Shown here piece after piece: positions 1-12,700 of a DNA stretch of 36,219 nucleotides. The position numbers were made by a program, and so were the translations under genes. Positions within the stretch are counted from its first letter, which is position 1; every line of letters begins with the position of its first letter. Source of the DNA: Setaria digitata (taxonomy: Eukaryota > Nematoda > Chromadorea > Rhabditida > Setariidae); contig RCAB01000578.1 of assembly GCA_003640385.1 (NCBI GenBank), positions 1 to 36,219 on the forward strand, written 5' to 3'. The notes under the pieces are model-generated. The model saw nothing but the letters and a program-made list of their open reading frames with translations, was not told the origin of the DNA and did not search any database.

Positions 1-1324
1 AAAAAAAAAAAGAAAAAAAACTGTTAGATTTTTCTTTACATTGTAAATTTATGCACATATTTAGTCTGATTCTGATATTTTTTATATTGATTCCGGTTAT
101 GATGCCTAGAAAGCCAATAACAGCAAAAGAATGATTGAAATCTTAACACTAATGATGATGGGGAAAACATTGTGAAGGTTTTCAATTTTACTTAAAATAT
201 ATAAATCATGCTGGGAAACAGAGGACTGCGCAAACGCCACATTTCTTCCTATTAATAATGATAATGATAACGGTGAATGATAATGTTTTTCCCGATGCAC
301 AAAATGAAATCTAAAGTGCAAGATGAAAGTTTCATCGCACCGATAACAGAATTGCCCTCATTTAAAATAAATGAAATAGAAATTTAAGGATACAAAAATG
401 AAGTTATGGTTTTGAAATAATTATTTTGCATCGAAAAGGATAAAATTGCTGGTAAATATCTAAATTTAACACATTTGTTTAAGGTAATAGACTTTAGGCT
501 TGTTTTTAATCTGCAGTTGAATGCAATTTCCATCATTCTTTCGAATTGTTCAAGAGATTTTCAAATTTAATATGTCAATTTCAAGATTCTATTGTCTGAT
601 CCTGTTATCATCCTTTCCAGCTAAAAATAGAAAAGATTTCTAAATCCTTAAAGGGAAATATTTCTGAATACTGGAGTGATTTCAATTTTCTCGAAAGAAA
701 AGTGTTATTTAAGTGTGTTGGATAAATACAGGGGGTGGGGGAGGGAGGGGAGAAGTGTATGCAAACAATTAGGAAAATTTCTGAGAAAGTTAGAAAGTTT
801 GTAAAAAAAATTTTTTTTGAAAGACGAAAAGTTTTTAAACATATGTAAAAGGTAAAAGTTGGGAAAGGGTAAAAAGTGGAGAATTTGTCACCATTTAATT
901 TGAATGGACAAGACAACCAAGTTTTCTCGCAGAGTAATGTCGGAATGAAATAATAATGAAACTAGTGCAATCCATCAGTCATCTTTGTTATGTACATTTT
1001 AAATGTTTCGTTCTTTTCTAAAATATTTGCATATAAAAAATTCCTAACTTCAAAGAGGAATTTGAAATTTTTTTTTTTTTTTTGAATTCATTATTCTTTT
1101 TCAAGTATGATATATTCCTGCCATTGTTAATCACAAATTTCGAATATTTTTTTCCAAATTAAAATGATTACTGGAATGCAAAATGCTGCTGAAATGCTTG
1201 TTCCAAGTTTTCCTTTAAGTTTCAGTATTTATCAGTGAAACATATCTGAGGAAATAAATATATGGGCTGCAGATAACAACAGTCATTATCAGCAGCGCTG
1301 AAATGAATCCAAAGAGGACGATGA
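1..1324. other. AT-rich non-coding stretch at left edge
   Basis: No recognisable gene was found on either strand. The stretch begins in a poly(A) run and contains poly(T) runs (for example near 1069-1083) and a purine-rich G-rich patch around 730-755. Open frames here are short and low-complexity, as expected by chance in AT-rich DNA. Confidence 0.6.
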
Positions 1325-1867
1325 ACAACAACTACTGCAAAGTCCATGTGCTACCCAATCCGTTCGGTTCACTTCTCTCCAATTTTCCACCACTTTTCCT
1401 TTCATTTCAATCCGGATCTTTTTATATCACTTAATTCGTCCAGTAATACCATTCCTCAGCCTCATGTCGTTGACATTTTAATTGATTCCTCTGTCCCAGT
1501 GATAGTATGGATTGGTGCGATTCAGATTCCAGGCTCAGCATCCAACCTCTCTTCTCAAATGTACAGCAAAATTGTATTCAAAACTCTTCATTTCATATAA
1601 GTGAATAAACAACCTTCGGAATTTTATTCGTTTCCGTTTTGGCAAAATAACAAATTTGTTGAATCATTTGAAGATATGCACATGAGGGAGCATGAAGCTG
1701 TACAAATCTCACCATCACTACTACCGTTAATTTCAGCACCGGTTTTTCCGTGTTCGTTGACGGAAATCGTTCAACATACATTCCTGAATGCTTCTCGAGT
1801 AATTTTCTTGCCACCAGAAACAAAATGTGAAAACAAACATCGCTTATCAAACAGTTTAATATTTTAA
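1325..1867 (+). other. Unidentified nearly open reading frame, possible exon or decayed gene
   Basis: One frame runs from after a TGA at 1322-1324 to the stop ending at 1867 with only one internal stop, TAA at 1598-1600. That is about 180 codons, while a stop would be expected roughly every 12 codons at this base composition. The composition is less homopolymeric than the flanks, and the translation uses a mixed residue set (Pro, Ser, His, Val, Ile). I recognise no domain. No convincing splice pair removes the TAA. It could be an unrecognised exon pair, a pseudogene fragment, or chance. Confidence 0.25.
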
Positions 1868-4033
1868 TATATCAATTTCCTTTTTTTTTCTTTTTTACTG
1901 CTAGACGTTAACTTCAATAATTTCCTTAAAAATAATTAATGATTTTCAATTCTACTTAGAACTGTTTTTAATAAAACAATGATTCGATTTAAAAAGAAAA
2001 AAAAAATGATCTCATTCTAATTTAACTGTCTCCGTTAAAAGTATCTTGACACTTTTTCTATTCTTAATTGAAACATCAAAATTTTGAATTCTACATACCA
2101 AATTTTAAGTAATAGCAAATAGCATTTCTACAGATATACTTTTAATTATTAATTAATATCCCTCAATCATTCCATAAAATTGCGTTGAAATTTAATTTCA
2201 GTATTTCTTGAACTCCGCTATTTGCTTCGTGAGATTTAATAATCAACTATTTAAATTCGTTTGTGATATGCTCTTTTTAATTTTATATTTATTTTCATAA
2301 TTAAATATAAAGTAGCAGCCTTCTTCCATCTATATTTTCATCGCCTCCCCTTGCATTTCCAGCAGTTCTATTCTTCTTTAATTCCTTTTCGGTATCGTTT
2401 GAAATTTACTGATAAAACACGTTTTATTTCATTTCACTTGTCCTGACACTGGTAGATTTGCAGAACTTCTAACAGCAAATGAAAATGAAAAATGTCATTA
2501 CAAATTATCTCTGTTCATACCTACACAGGTTTAGTGTGGTGTGCTGCTCTACGAAATTAGAAAGATGACAAAAATACTTAATAATGTCTTTATTCTCTAA
2601 AATTTTTTTATTTTCTCTTTTTGGTTTCCAGTTTTTCAATTTTTCTATTAATTACCTATGACGAATAACTTGAAAAAATTTAAAAAAAACAATTTAAACC
2701 TTTGATAATTTCAATTTTTTTAATAGAATAAATGGAATTATTTAGCAGCTAAAACATCCACCGTTTCCAAACAACAGCATACGGTACACAGTATGTATGA
2801 GAATTGGGCAGGGAGCATACGATACTGCAGAAATGTATGGTAATGCAGCATGGCAAATGTTTCCGATAATTATTCTTCCTTATTGATAATAGCTTAATTG
2901 GACGAACAATGGACTATTTCTGATTCACTTCAGAGAAAAAAAAAATCATCAATTACTTTAAATGTTCATTATTGTTATCAACTTCATTAGCAACTACTAC
3001 TGTTTAGGGTAACGAATTTTCGAAAATAAGAAATAAATATTTTCAAATTTTTTTTTTTTTTTTTTGCAAAATTCGAATTGTAATCAAATTTATGAGAGCA
3101 GTGCGTTTCAGGAAACTGTTATTAGGACCTGCATGCATTCGAAATTGGCAGATTTAATTAGTAATTCAGTATTTTTTCATCATTTTTAAAAGTCTTTTCT
3201 CGTCCTTTTTCTCAGAAATAATACGGCAAAATGTGCTGCAAAACAAAAAAATAAAATAAATTTTCATTGCTTTTATCCAGTAACGAAATTTTAGTAACTT
3301 TTATTCGTTGAAATCTCACATATTTTCAAAAATATAAAGCCGATATCTAATAGCTAAAAAAAGAAATTCATTGTACTTTTTTAAAAACCAATTCAGGGAA
3401 GGTATGTTTTATTATTAGCTCTATGTCAAAATGATTGCCTTCTCAGCTCTGATCATTTACCTTTTTTCTTTTTTCCATTTCACTGGCCATTTTTCCCTAA
3501 AATTTATTAATGCTACACGCAAAATTGGACAAATTTTTTCAATGACATTTTAGTCTACTATTTAAGCTGCAAAATAGCTTTATCGATATAATTTGACATA
3601 TGAATAAAAAGTTCCTTTCTTTTTGCTATTCACTTTACTACAAAAAATCTCTATTTCAAATGGAGCTCACCAATTGCAATTAATTTTAGTAAATTTCCTG
3701 GCTAAGTAACTTTCAGAAGCTGCTAGATAATTAAATCAAATTTAGTAAATGTATGAATCACTTCTAATGATGTCTTATCGAAAGGAATGACAAATGCATG
3801 AGGCGTGGAGATTTTTAAAATTTCACACTTCAGGTTGAAATTTAAATTCGCGGTAAGAAGGATAGTTCGAGCATACGTTGCCGGTTGCGTGTTTATGAAA
3901 TGCATGATTGGATGTTCCGTGTCGGTCGGAGGGGCATTTTCTGGATTATTGTGAGGTGGAAGTTCTTACGTGAACGGAGATGCCATTTCGTGCTTCATAT
4001 GCTTCACTTAATCATTAAGGGATAAGGCAGCCA
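1868..4033. other. Intergenic region upstream of the THUMPD1-like gene
   Basis: AT-rich, with no coding potential that I can support. It has a T18 run at 3048-3065. The last 250 bases (about 3780-4030) are noticeably richer in G+C and lack long A/T runs, so this part is the likely promoter and 5' leader of the gene that starts at 4034. No TATA box or other named element was identified with confidence. Confidence 0.45.
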
Positions 4034-5881
4034 ATGGAGAAAAAAAGACAGCGCAATCATTTTCGTTACAATCAAAATGTGAAACAAAAATGGGTGGAAC
4101 CAGGCTGCTGTGGTTTATTTTTCACGTGCAATGGAAATGAAAAACAAGCAGTACGTGAAGCGTACAACGTAATTGAGCAAGCGTTGGAGGCGTGGAAGGA
4201 GAAGGGCTTATTGGAGGGAGTGGATTCTGATGGCGCTGTTAGTGAAAAGGAGAGCAGTGACCAGGAAGATGTTGCAGATTTGGTGAAACGGTTTTGTGAT
4301 CAAGGTTTTAGTTAATCATCCTACACATACCTTGTAATGCCGTGTAGTCTTTCGATCATTTTGTTATTATAGTTAGACTCTTAGACTTGATTGACAACTG
4401 TTGTTGATTTGCTAACCATGATCAAGTGATTAGAAATCTAGAACCATGAGATGGAAGCAGCAGGTCAATGTTCTTTAAAATCAAAATTCTCGTCTTTGTT
4501 TCAAATTTTACTATCAGTTAATTATGCGCCGCACAGGTTTAGTAGTTTTCTATCGATATGATTATCTGGATTTTTGTACAATACTCCACTGAGCTGAATT
4601 GCTAATTATGGCAGACATCTCTAAGGAATAACTATCTAATAATTTCAGATAGTCTTTTAACGAAGTGTTTTTGCATTTGCTGTCCTCGATATAAATACTG
4701 TATAGTGATCAGAAATGAAAATAACGAATAGTTTACTTTAAGTAAGTAACAAGCTAAGCTAAGAGATCTTTTCAAGGTCAGAGGGCCGAGTGATTATAAA
4801 AATTTAACAAAAAAATTATAAAAAGTCGTTTCCCTATAGACCAAGACACCTAATCGGATTGATTAACACTTATACATAAGTAACTTCTTATATACTTTAA
4901 TTGATGAGAAGTTTAAGATATTTTATTAATTAAGCAAAAATCTTCTATAGCGCGGAGCAATAAAAGGAATGTGGAGAAGCGAAAAATATGGCAGCGGCCA
5001 ACTGGTGCAAATAATTGCTTATTTTTTGTTCTGAAAGATGTAAAGGTGGAAAAAATATATGATTTTGTGGATTTTCTTGTTGAAATGGTCCTTAGTAAAC
5101 GATGTTGCCGTTTCTTGCAGCGGGTATGGCCAGTGGAAAAGACTTGTCGAGTGGATATGGTCGAATTAGACACGGTAACCCAAGTTGTTCTGTTTCAATA
5201 GCTAATTTTCCGTCTAAAAATCTACTAAATTAAGTCTAAGTGTGAATTATGTTAAAACTTACATGTGTGTCGGAAAGATTTTTATATATTCTGTGATAGC
5301 CGTAAGGTTGTATATCGTTTTGTTTCCTTTTTTTTTTTTACTCTTCTTTAGAACTACACAATCAATCAATGCAATTAGCGAAATCTTAGGCTTTACATTT
5401 TCTTTTGCTGTAAAAGTTTATTCAGCAAAAAAAAAAAAAAAAAAAAAAAATGAGCTATTTATTAGTGAACTTCGAAAATATCCATATGAATACAACAGGT
5501 CTTTCTTATAACGTTTAGGTTGGGATACATTTTTAATTCTGATTAAGCAGAAACGTGTTCTTTTTCTCCGTAGTACATTCGATTTAATAGTAATTTCAGG
5601 AAGTGAGTCGATTAATCTCAAGGCATTTCTATCCTAACAAAGACGGTAAATGGCCAACATATATGTTCGAATTTAAGGCTCGAAATAATGATAGCCTAGG
5701 GAAAAGTGATGTTATGGATATGGTACTGCTGGCCTTGAAGCAGTTGGCACCGGATAGTCATGTTTCGTTAGATAATCCCACTATTGCCATATTAGTACAG
5801 ATTGTACACAAGTCTGTGATGCTGTCTTGCATAGAGCATTTCATTACACGAAGGAAACTCAGCTTACACTACAAGGAATGA
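4034..5881 (+). CDS. THUMPD1: THUMP domain-containing protein 1 (Tan1-like tRNA acetylation adaptor)
   Basis: Exons are 4034-4304, 4951-5174 and 5600-5881; all junctions are GT-AG and in phase, giving 258 aa. Residues 20-36 hold the family's N-terminal block (EPG, then TCN and NE). An acidic, Lys-rich stretch follows, then GANN at 109-112, PVEKTC at 151-156 and RNN at 193-195. The C-terminal block (LDNPTIAILVQIV) also matches THUMPD1/Tan1. In yeast and humans this protein binds tRNA through its THUMP domain and directs the Kre33/NAT10 acetyltransferase to make N4-acetylcytidine at position 12 of tRNA-Ser and tRNA-Leu. The protein ends just after the THUMP domain and lacks the long tail of the human protein. 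The start is the first in-frame ATG before the conserved block. An AG at 4029-4030 could accept a spliced leader, but its pyrimidine tract is poor. The introns (646 and 425 bp) hold nothing recognisable except A24 at 5427-5450. Confidence 0.88.
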
Positions 5882-8272
5882 ATGAAAATGGAGAATTGGC
5901 GACAAAGAAGTAAGAAATATTGAAGACAAGGAATGGAAGATTGAAAAACGCGTTAATATTAGCGGATGTGAATTTGTGAGAAGAGAAATGTAAATTTATG
6001 CCTACTGTACTTGTCACCTAGTGATACTTCACTGGTGAAAATACAACTCAAATCCTGTTTCAGTAATAAGTCGGTATTTTTGTAATCAATCGGTTAATGA
6101 AATGTTTAGTTATGCTTCATGAAACTCTGCATGACTAGCATGGGGTCGTGTTGGACTTTTGTAAAAGTATTAGCGATCTTTGTTACTGACCAAGTATTAT
6201 TTCTGATGAAAATCAGTTGAGTTCAAGTATGTTTGGAAAATTAATTGAGTTAAGTGGTATGTAGCTTTTTCTTTGTGGTCTCGTATTTTATGCAGTGAAT
6301 TCTATGGAACGCAAATATTTAATTAGCTTTAGATTTATTATTAGATGGAGAAGTAACAATTATCCTATTAATATTTGCTTAATGCCAGAAATATGCTTAT
6401 TTTTGGCTTACACTTTGCAGTATGTCTACAGTATTTTATAAGGCATACTTTCTTGTTCATTTTTGCTCATCTGTGTAGAATCCACAGGAGATATGATGAC
6501 ACTGAAGGTGGTGGATATTGCTCTAGCTATAATATCGTTAATATGTTTGTTTTGAAATATCTAGTCTGCAGGAAAGTTTTTTTGAGAAGTAGTTGTTTGA
6601 TCGAGAAATGACAGTAAGTGAATGAATCCATGCTTTTTTTCGGTTAACATTTTCATATTTTAGTGGCTTAACAGCAGTCGGTTATATTGCTTATTTTGTT
6701 TGTAGTAGTAGTAATTGTTTTTTTTTAATATGACTGGGTATGCACTTTTTAAGTTTTTGTAAATTTTCGCAATACTGTTTTGGATGCCTTCTATGACTCA
6801 TTCAAATTTAAATTGTAATGCTGATTCTGAACAGAATACATCTTTTCATGAGATGGTGTAATTTGAACTTTTTCCATTACGAATTTTAGGCTTGACTATC
6901 TTCTGGGGAATTCTTAATGTTTCAGATGTAAGTTGATATGTTATCTGTTGTGGTTTTTTGTGAATTGTACTGATATAATGGATAAGATGCTTTTAAGGTG
7001 ATAGATATGTTAATAGCTTGGCAGGTTATATGAATTCTACCTATATGTCAACTTCATGAGAAGCAAATTGTTAATGATGCTAGAATATTTAATTTTAAGG
7101 AAATTTGATAAGTGTGAAGAAGCAGAAGTATGAGTGTGGTATGATGATGAGTTATTTTATAGGAAACGATCAATTCCACCTTCGTGAAACGTAATTAGTA
7201 AACAACAACAAAAATGGTATCAGTAGATAGTTCCAGTACTAAAACAATTGATTAATGTTTGGAGAGAGAGGAGAGAATGGTTGTAGGACGAGGTAGCAAT
7301 CTATTCCTTCTCATCACTTTCTTTAACTGTGCCCTTTCGATGGTTCCCAATATGTATCATATTTAAGATGTAAAAAAAAGAAAAAAACAAATGACTAAAT
7401 ATTTCTTCTGTATCACGTTGTAAGTATTTTCAGATTACTTGAAAATTACTGGGAAACATGTTGACATCAGGCAGGTGAACATATCCTCCTAATTTATTTG
7501 ATGGCTGCGTTCAAACGTGTCAGTGATTGATTATTCATAGTATTTAAGTATACGTGAATCAGTAATGCCTGTAGCTTATGTGTTGTAACATTGATCAGTG
7601 AGGATTAAATGACTGATTTGAACGAAATGTGATTTTTGTTGTTTTCGTGGAAGATTGGGCGATTGTGCCATGTTGTTTGGTTAATTCATAATCTCACTTG
7701 TTTCATTTTCTTTTAATTCCATTTTTTTTCTTCCTTTCGTCTCACTTATTAATAACACGAGGTTAATAGTTGACATATCATTTGTTTTGGCCCCTTTACC
7801 TGATTTCACTTCCAACGATCGCGACCCATTTCGGATGCTTGGGAAAGCTGTAGGTGGAAAAGGAATGGAATAGTAGAGGTGATAGAGTGCTGTTTTGACT
7901 AAAATTTTCATGATTGAATTTTTACCCTGTGCCAGTGTTCAGATCAGTAGAATTTGGTTAAGGAGAGAATGAATAAATAATTTTTGTAATTGTTCACTAA
8001 ATGCGGCATTATTAAATTGCTTAATTATGGACTTGATGCCAACAGTGGTGTCATTTATCTTCGACTTAATTTTTAATATAACCGTTTAAATAAAAGGAAA
8101 TTTTTTTTTTTAGATTTTCCAGCTTTTTTTTATGAGTTACGAAACTGTTGTAGAGAGTTACGATTTCTTTGAATTTCACTTTGCAGTGTTGTTCGTTGTT
8201 ATCGATGTTGCTCAATTGCGGACTCCTAATTCAGTTGAATATGCATTATTTGACTTTTTTTGACCATTCTAG
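5882..8272. other. Intergenic region between THUMPD1-like and KLHL8-like genes
   Basis: No supportable coding exon was found. It must contain the 3' end of the upstream gene; no clean AATAAA lies close to its stop. It probably also holds the promoter, leader and perhaps a small first exon of the kelch gene. A short ATG-initiated frame at about 7214-7255 is too weak to call. Confidence 0.45.
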
Positions 8273-8389
8273 AATTGGTTGTTTACTTGGTCATCTTTTA
8301 CGACAACAAGCGCTACCCTGGACGATCAGCCGCAGTTACATCAACAGCATTATCTTGCAACAACGGCTGAAACAGTAGAAAGTAATGTG
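8273..8389 (+). CDS. Candidate 5' exon of the KLHL8/KEL-8 gene
   Basis: An open stretch of 39 codons lies between a TTCTAG acceptor and a GTACGG donor. It encodes a Thr/Gln/His-rich segment (ATLDDQPQLHQQHYLATTAE) and joins in phase 0 to the Ser-rich exon at 9735. The composition looks coding and the phase is right. However, it has no in-frame ATG, so if real it needs a further upstream exon. It could instead be 5' UTR, with translation starting at 9882. The 1345-bp intron that follows holds nothing I recognise. Confidence 0.4.
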
Positions 8390-9734
8390 GTACGGTTTCT
8401 ATCATCAAGTATTTTATGAATTATATTCGGAAATTTTCAGGATCAGAGGGTTAGCAATCCATATCTCGTTAATTTGGTACTGTAGGATTAGGGTTAGAAC
8501 TTACCTGAAGTGGGTTCGACTTAGAATAGTTAAATTTACTGCAGACAATTAAGACTTTAGTAGTTGTGTTTTCCGGCTTTGTAGGTTTAAAATCTGTTTT
8601 GATTAATCCATATGACGAAAAGTTCAGTTGATGGTATAGCGTTGATAATACTGCTTTTTTTTTTCCCGTGCAGCTAGAGCCAAATCAAAATTTAGCACAA
8701 AAATAAAACAGCGATGAGAAGAATATCCTATAGAAAAGTTGGTCATAAGCTTCTTTGTAGCGAAAATAGTTTAGAGATGACGAAGATGTAACTTGAATTT
8801 CATTTTTGCTAACAGCAGCCTTCCAATACCTTTTGTGCAAAAAATTCTCTCCTTTCTACGAGAGGATTTGAAAACGTATAATTTGTTAGTTAAAAGTGTT
8901 GTACAGCTATTCAGTTCAGTTATTTAATTTATTGTCTTCGAAGTAGGACGAGAAAAGTGCAGTATGGGAAAAGACATTCAAAATAAAGTAGAATCTGCTA
9001 TCGTAATTTCCGTTTCCGTATTTCTCAAAAACAAAAGTCTTTGTTTTAGCCTTTGATATGAAAGGTGAATTTTAGATTGGAGGACCATCTAGAGCATTTT
9101 TTCTTTTTGTCGGTATGTATAAGGGACGAAAGTATTCTTGATCTAGGAAATTTTAAGTTTTCATGTAAAAGAATTTTGTGTCGAACAAGCTTCGCGTCTA
9201 ATAGAGCTAACTTTTTTTTAATCGCAACATAATTCTTTTTTCTTTGCACAATTACGAAAGCAGAATAGCAGATCCTTTTTATCGAATCATTTCTTTTTCT
9301 TTTTTTTGACGATCGACGACCCTAACTATTCTTAAATTCGTAACAATGTGAAAAAGTCTTTAAATTTAAAGTTAAGACATGTTGTAAAGCAACTGATGCT
9401 AAAGAATATTAAAAAAGCTTGCTGTCATTTTGAGAGGGAGAGTAAAGAAATGCTTCCATTTCTACTTAGGTTTATGAGAGTTGTCACAATTCAAGATGTA
9501 TATTTAGTAATTTGAGTTGAGTGTCAGCTGAGATATATTTCATATCGTCTTGTTCTGCTGAGGCTACTCTTGAACTTAAAGAAATAATGACTTGGACGTT
9601 TTTAATGATTCAAAATGTTTAAAAGGAAAAAGCTCTTTATTAGCTCAATGAGTTATTATGTATATAAATTCGTTTGTGCTGTGAATGATTTTGGAGAATG
9701 AAGTTACCATCAGTGAAAACTGTCATTTCAACAG

Positions 9735-12700
9735 GGCGAATATGTCACATCATCATCATTATCATCATCAAGTTCAAGCGGTGGTGGTACCATAGATCGT
9801 ATTAGGAGACGTGTATCAACACAGCCCATATATCAGAGCACTCATTCTAGTAGATTGCGCCATCAGAGGAATCGAAACAACATGGAAGACTCTATGGATT
9901 TTATCCCAAGTGGTATCACTAGTGGTATGCATTCAATTTACTAATATTTTCATCATGTAAAACTCTTCCGTCATTTGTGTCCTCTGCACATGAAGTTATC
10001 CTGTTTGAAACTGACAATAGTATACATAGGAGTGTCCACTCTAATCCTGTCCATTCGTTATATGTGGTATCGTTTGTTCTGAATATTGGTCTATATTTTT
10101 CAACGACATTATTTGTTTAGATTCACCAGTAATAAGCTGTGCAAGCAACTATTTACTTGCACAACGTCTGGTATCATCACAAAGTGTCACAACTGCATCA
10201 TTGGTTAACAATAGTTCAAATATCTTAGAATCTACGGAATTTCATGATGGTTTACATGCAAATGTCGTTCTCGCTAACATGTCACATTTCCGCGACGAAA
10301 AATTCATGTGCGATATTGAAATTGAAGTATGTCATTTTTTTTTTCAATATGACTGATTTCTTTCTGTGCTGTGCAGTCAAGTTAAATTTCAGAAACCCTT
10401 TTTTCACATGCTCAGCAGGGTTTTTTGTGCTTCCTAATGGGATCTTAATCTTGAAGGTTTTTTTAGTTCCATCTTTTCAGATTATAATCGATGAAAAAAA
10501 ATTTAACATTTATTTTCACATTGTTTTTGCCTATAATATTTTTATTCTTGAAAATTTGTGTCTACACTTTTTGAATTTGAACATTTCTATCTTCACAAAA
10601 GATACATATAAGCTGGTACTGTGTCATTCTTTCTTGAACTTATCGTGAGAGCAAACATCGTGATGCTATTCTTTTGTAGTTAAACTTGCCTTTTGGATTG
10701 TATAATTTGTAAAGTTAATAGACATTAATGCGGATTCCTGATTATGTTCACACTATTTTTGTTGATTAAAAAAGTGAAATGAAGAAGATATTGTCGTCTA
10801 GACAGGAATAAAAAAGTGATCCCAAAGTGTCTAAGCTTAGTTCGTGGAGGTTTGAATTCAAAAGATTTAAAAGATTTCATCTTCAGCTGAATTTCAGGTT
10901 GAAGGAATCACATTTAGCGCTCATCGATACGTCCTCGCAGCAGCTATACCGTATTTTCATTCGATGTTTGCATCCGAAATGATCGAATCACGTCAAAGCA
11001 GGATTGTTATTCAGGTTTGTCAGTTGATTTGTTATTCCCCCCACCAGCTAAGAATTTACTAGATAAGGTTCGCTGTTTTTCTGCTTATAAAAGTGTACCT
11101 TATTAAATCCCGTTATATCCGTAGAAATATTGTCTTCATTCTGCTAATTGACATAGTGACATGATGCCATTTATGCTTGCTGTTTGTTTTCATTTTGTTT
11201 GCTTAACTTTCCGAACAAAGTTATTTTCTCAGGATATCCCTGCTTCTGCCTTCCAACAACTTCTAGATTTTGCATATACGAGCAGAGTGCATATTAATGG
11301 TGACAATGTACAACAACTATTATATGCCGCTAGCATTTTGCAGGTAGTTGCTGTCTTTCCCAGAAAACAAATGTGCCTATTTACAGTATATTCATTCGTG
11401 ATTATAAATCGTGTATAAAAAAAAATTGACTACGTTGTTTTGCAGATGGATACTGTATGTGGCGCATGCCAGCGCTTTCTCACGCAGTATTTGACGACTG
11501 CTAATTGCTTATCTATCCGTCAATTTGCGGAGCAACACAATTGCGTCAGCTTGATGTCATCCGTTGATGATTTTGCTATGGAACATTTCCCGGTATGTCT
11601 TTCAGATCACTTTTTTTGCATAAATAGTTTTACATTTTTGAAAAAAAATCATAGAAAATTCTTTATTTTCATGTGCTTCGTTTAGGAATTACGAGTCCTT
11701 CCGGATTTCATGCGGATTCCATTTGGTCACTTGATAGATCTTCTGCGCAGTTCTGATCTGAAAGTAAATAATGAGCAAGAGGTTGTTTTTTTTATCGGCA
11801 ATGATCTCAACTTAAGAAATGAATTTCACATGATGTGAAGCAATGCTGTGATATGGATGCGATGGCATTCATATTTTATATTTGAAGAAGATAATTTAAT
11901 CTCACTGTTCAATATCAAAAAGATTATCCTAAGATAGAAGTAAAGCAAATGATAGAGAGAAAATAAAATTAGGTGAGAGCTTTAGAGCTATATTTGTGGT
12001 TTAATAGAAATGGAATAAATATTACAAATAAATGGAATAAATACAAATGGAATAAATATCAAATTTTAGTGAATTAATCTTTTTGTGGAGGGATTTTTTA
12101 GGTTTTTGAAACGGTAATATTTTGGGTAGAAGAAAACATTGAAGAACGAAGAAGTTGCTTACCGGAACTACTTGCCTTGGTTCGCCTGCCGCAGCTTCCC
12201 ACCGCTTATTTTTTAAACAAAGTCAAAAAGCATCCTTTGATTATGGTATGGTTAACATTTTATTTCAAAAACTTGCAGTTCTTATTGTGTTCAGTTTAAA
12301 TTTATTTAGTTTTTATTTGCGCAAAAAAATGATTGTGTAACTCGTAGTACAATCTTCCAGTTATAATTGGAAGAAGTAGGGACTGTAAATTTAGTAGGGA
12401 AGTTTAAAAATGATGATTTTTTTTTTTTTTAGGAATGTGTTCGTTGTCGTGATTTGGTTGCAGATGCAATGAGTGAAATGATGCGTGCCCAAATTGGTCC
12501 TGGAGTTAGTAACTTGGAGAGCGCATCATTTTCACCAACACTCCCTCCTGTTGGTTGTGGAAGTGGAAGTCTTCATTCAAGTAACTCTTCCAGTTTCCAA
12601 GGTGACTGGATCATCGATTAGAAGGGATTTCTTCTACATATCTACTACATTTTGAATTATAATTATGAGGCTGATATCCTTCGTCTGCAGAATGAGATGC

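Noticed and set aside
5427..5450. Poly(A) run as a retrotransposon or processed pseudogene tail
   Set aside because: It lies inside an intron of an intact gene. Similar A/T runs occur throughout the window, with no adjoining element or target-site duplication.
8440..8530. GGTTCGACTTA resembling a tRNA B box
   Set aside because: No T-arm or acceptor-stem pairing could be formed around it and no A box lies at the right distance.
10244..10648. 134-codon open frame on + strand
   Set aside because: It overlaps the kelch-gene exon at 10121-10326 in another frame and runs on through intron sequence; the residues are a low-complexity Phe/Leu/Ile mix.
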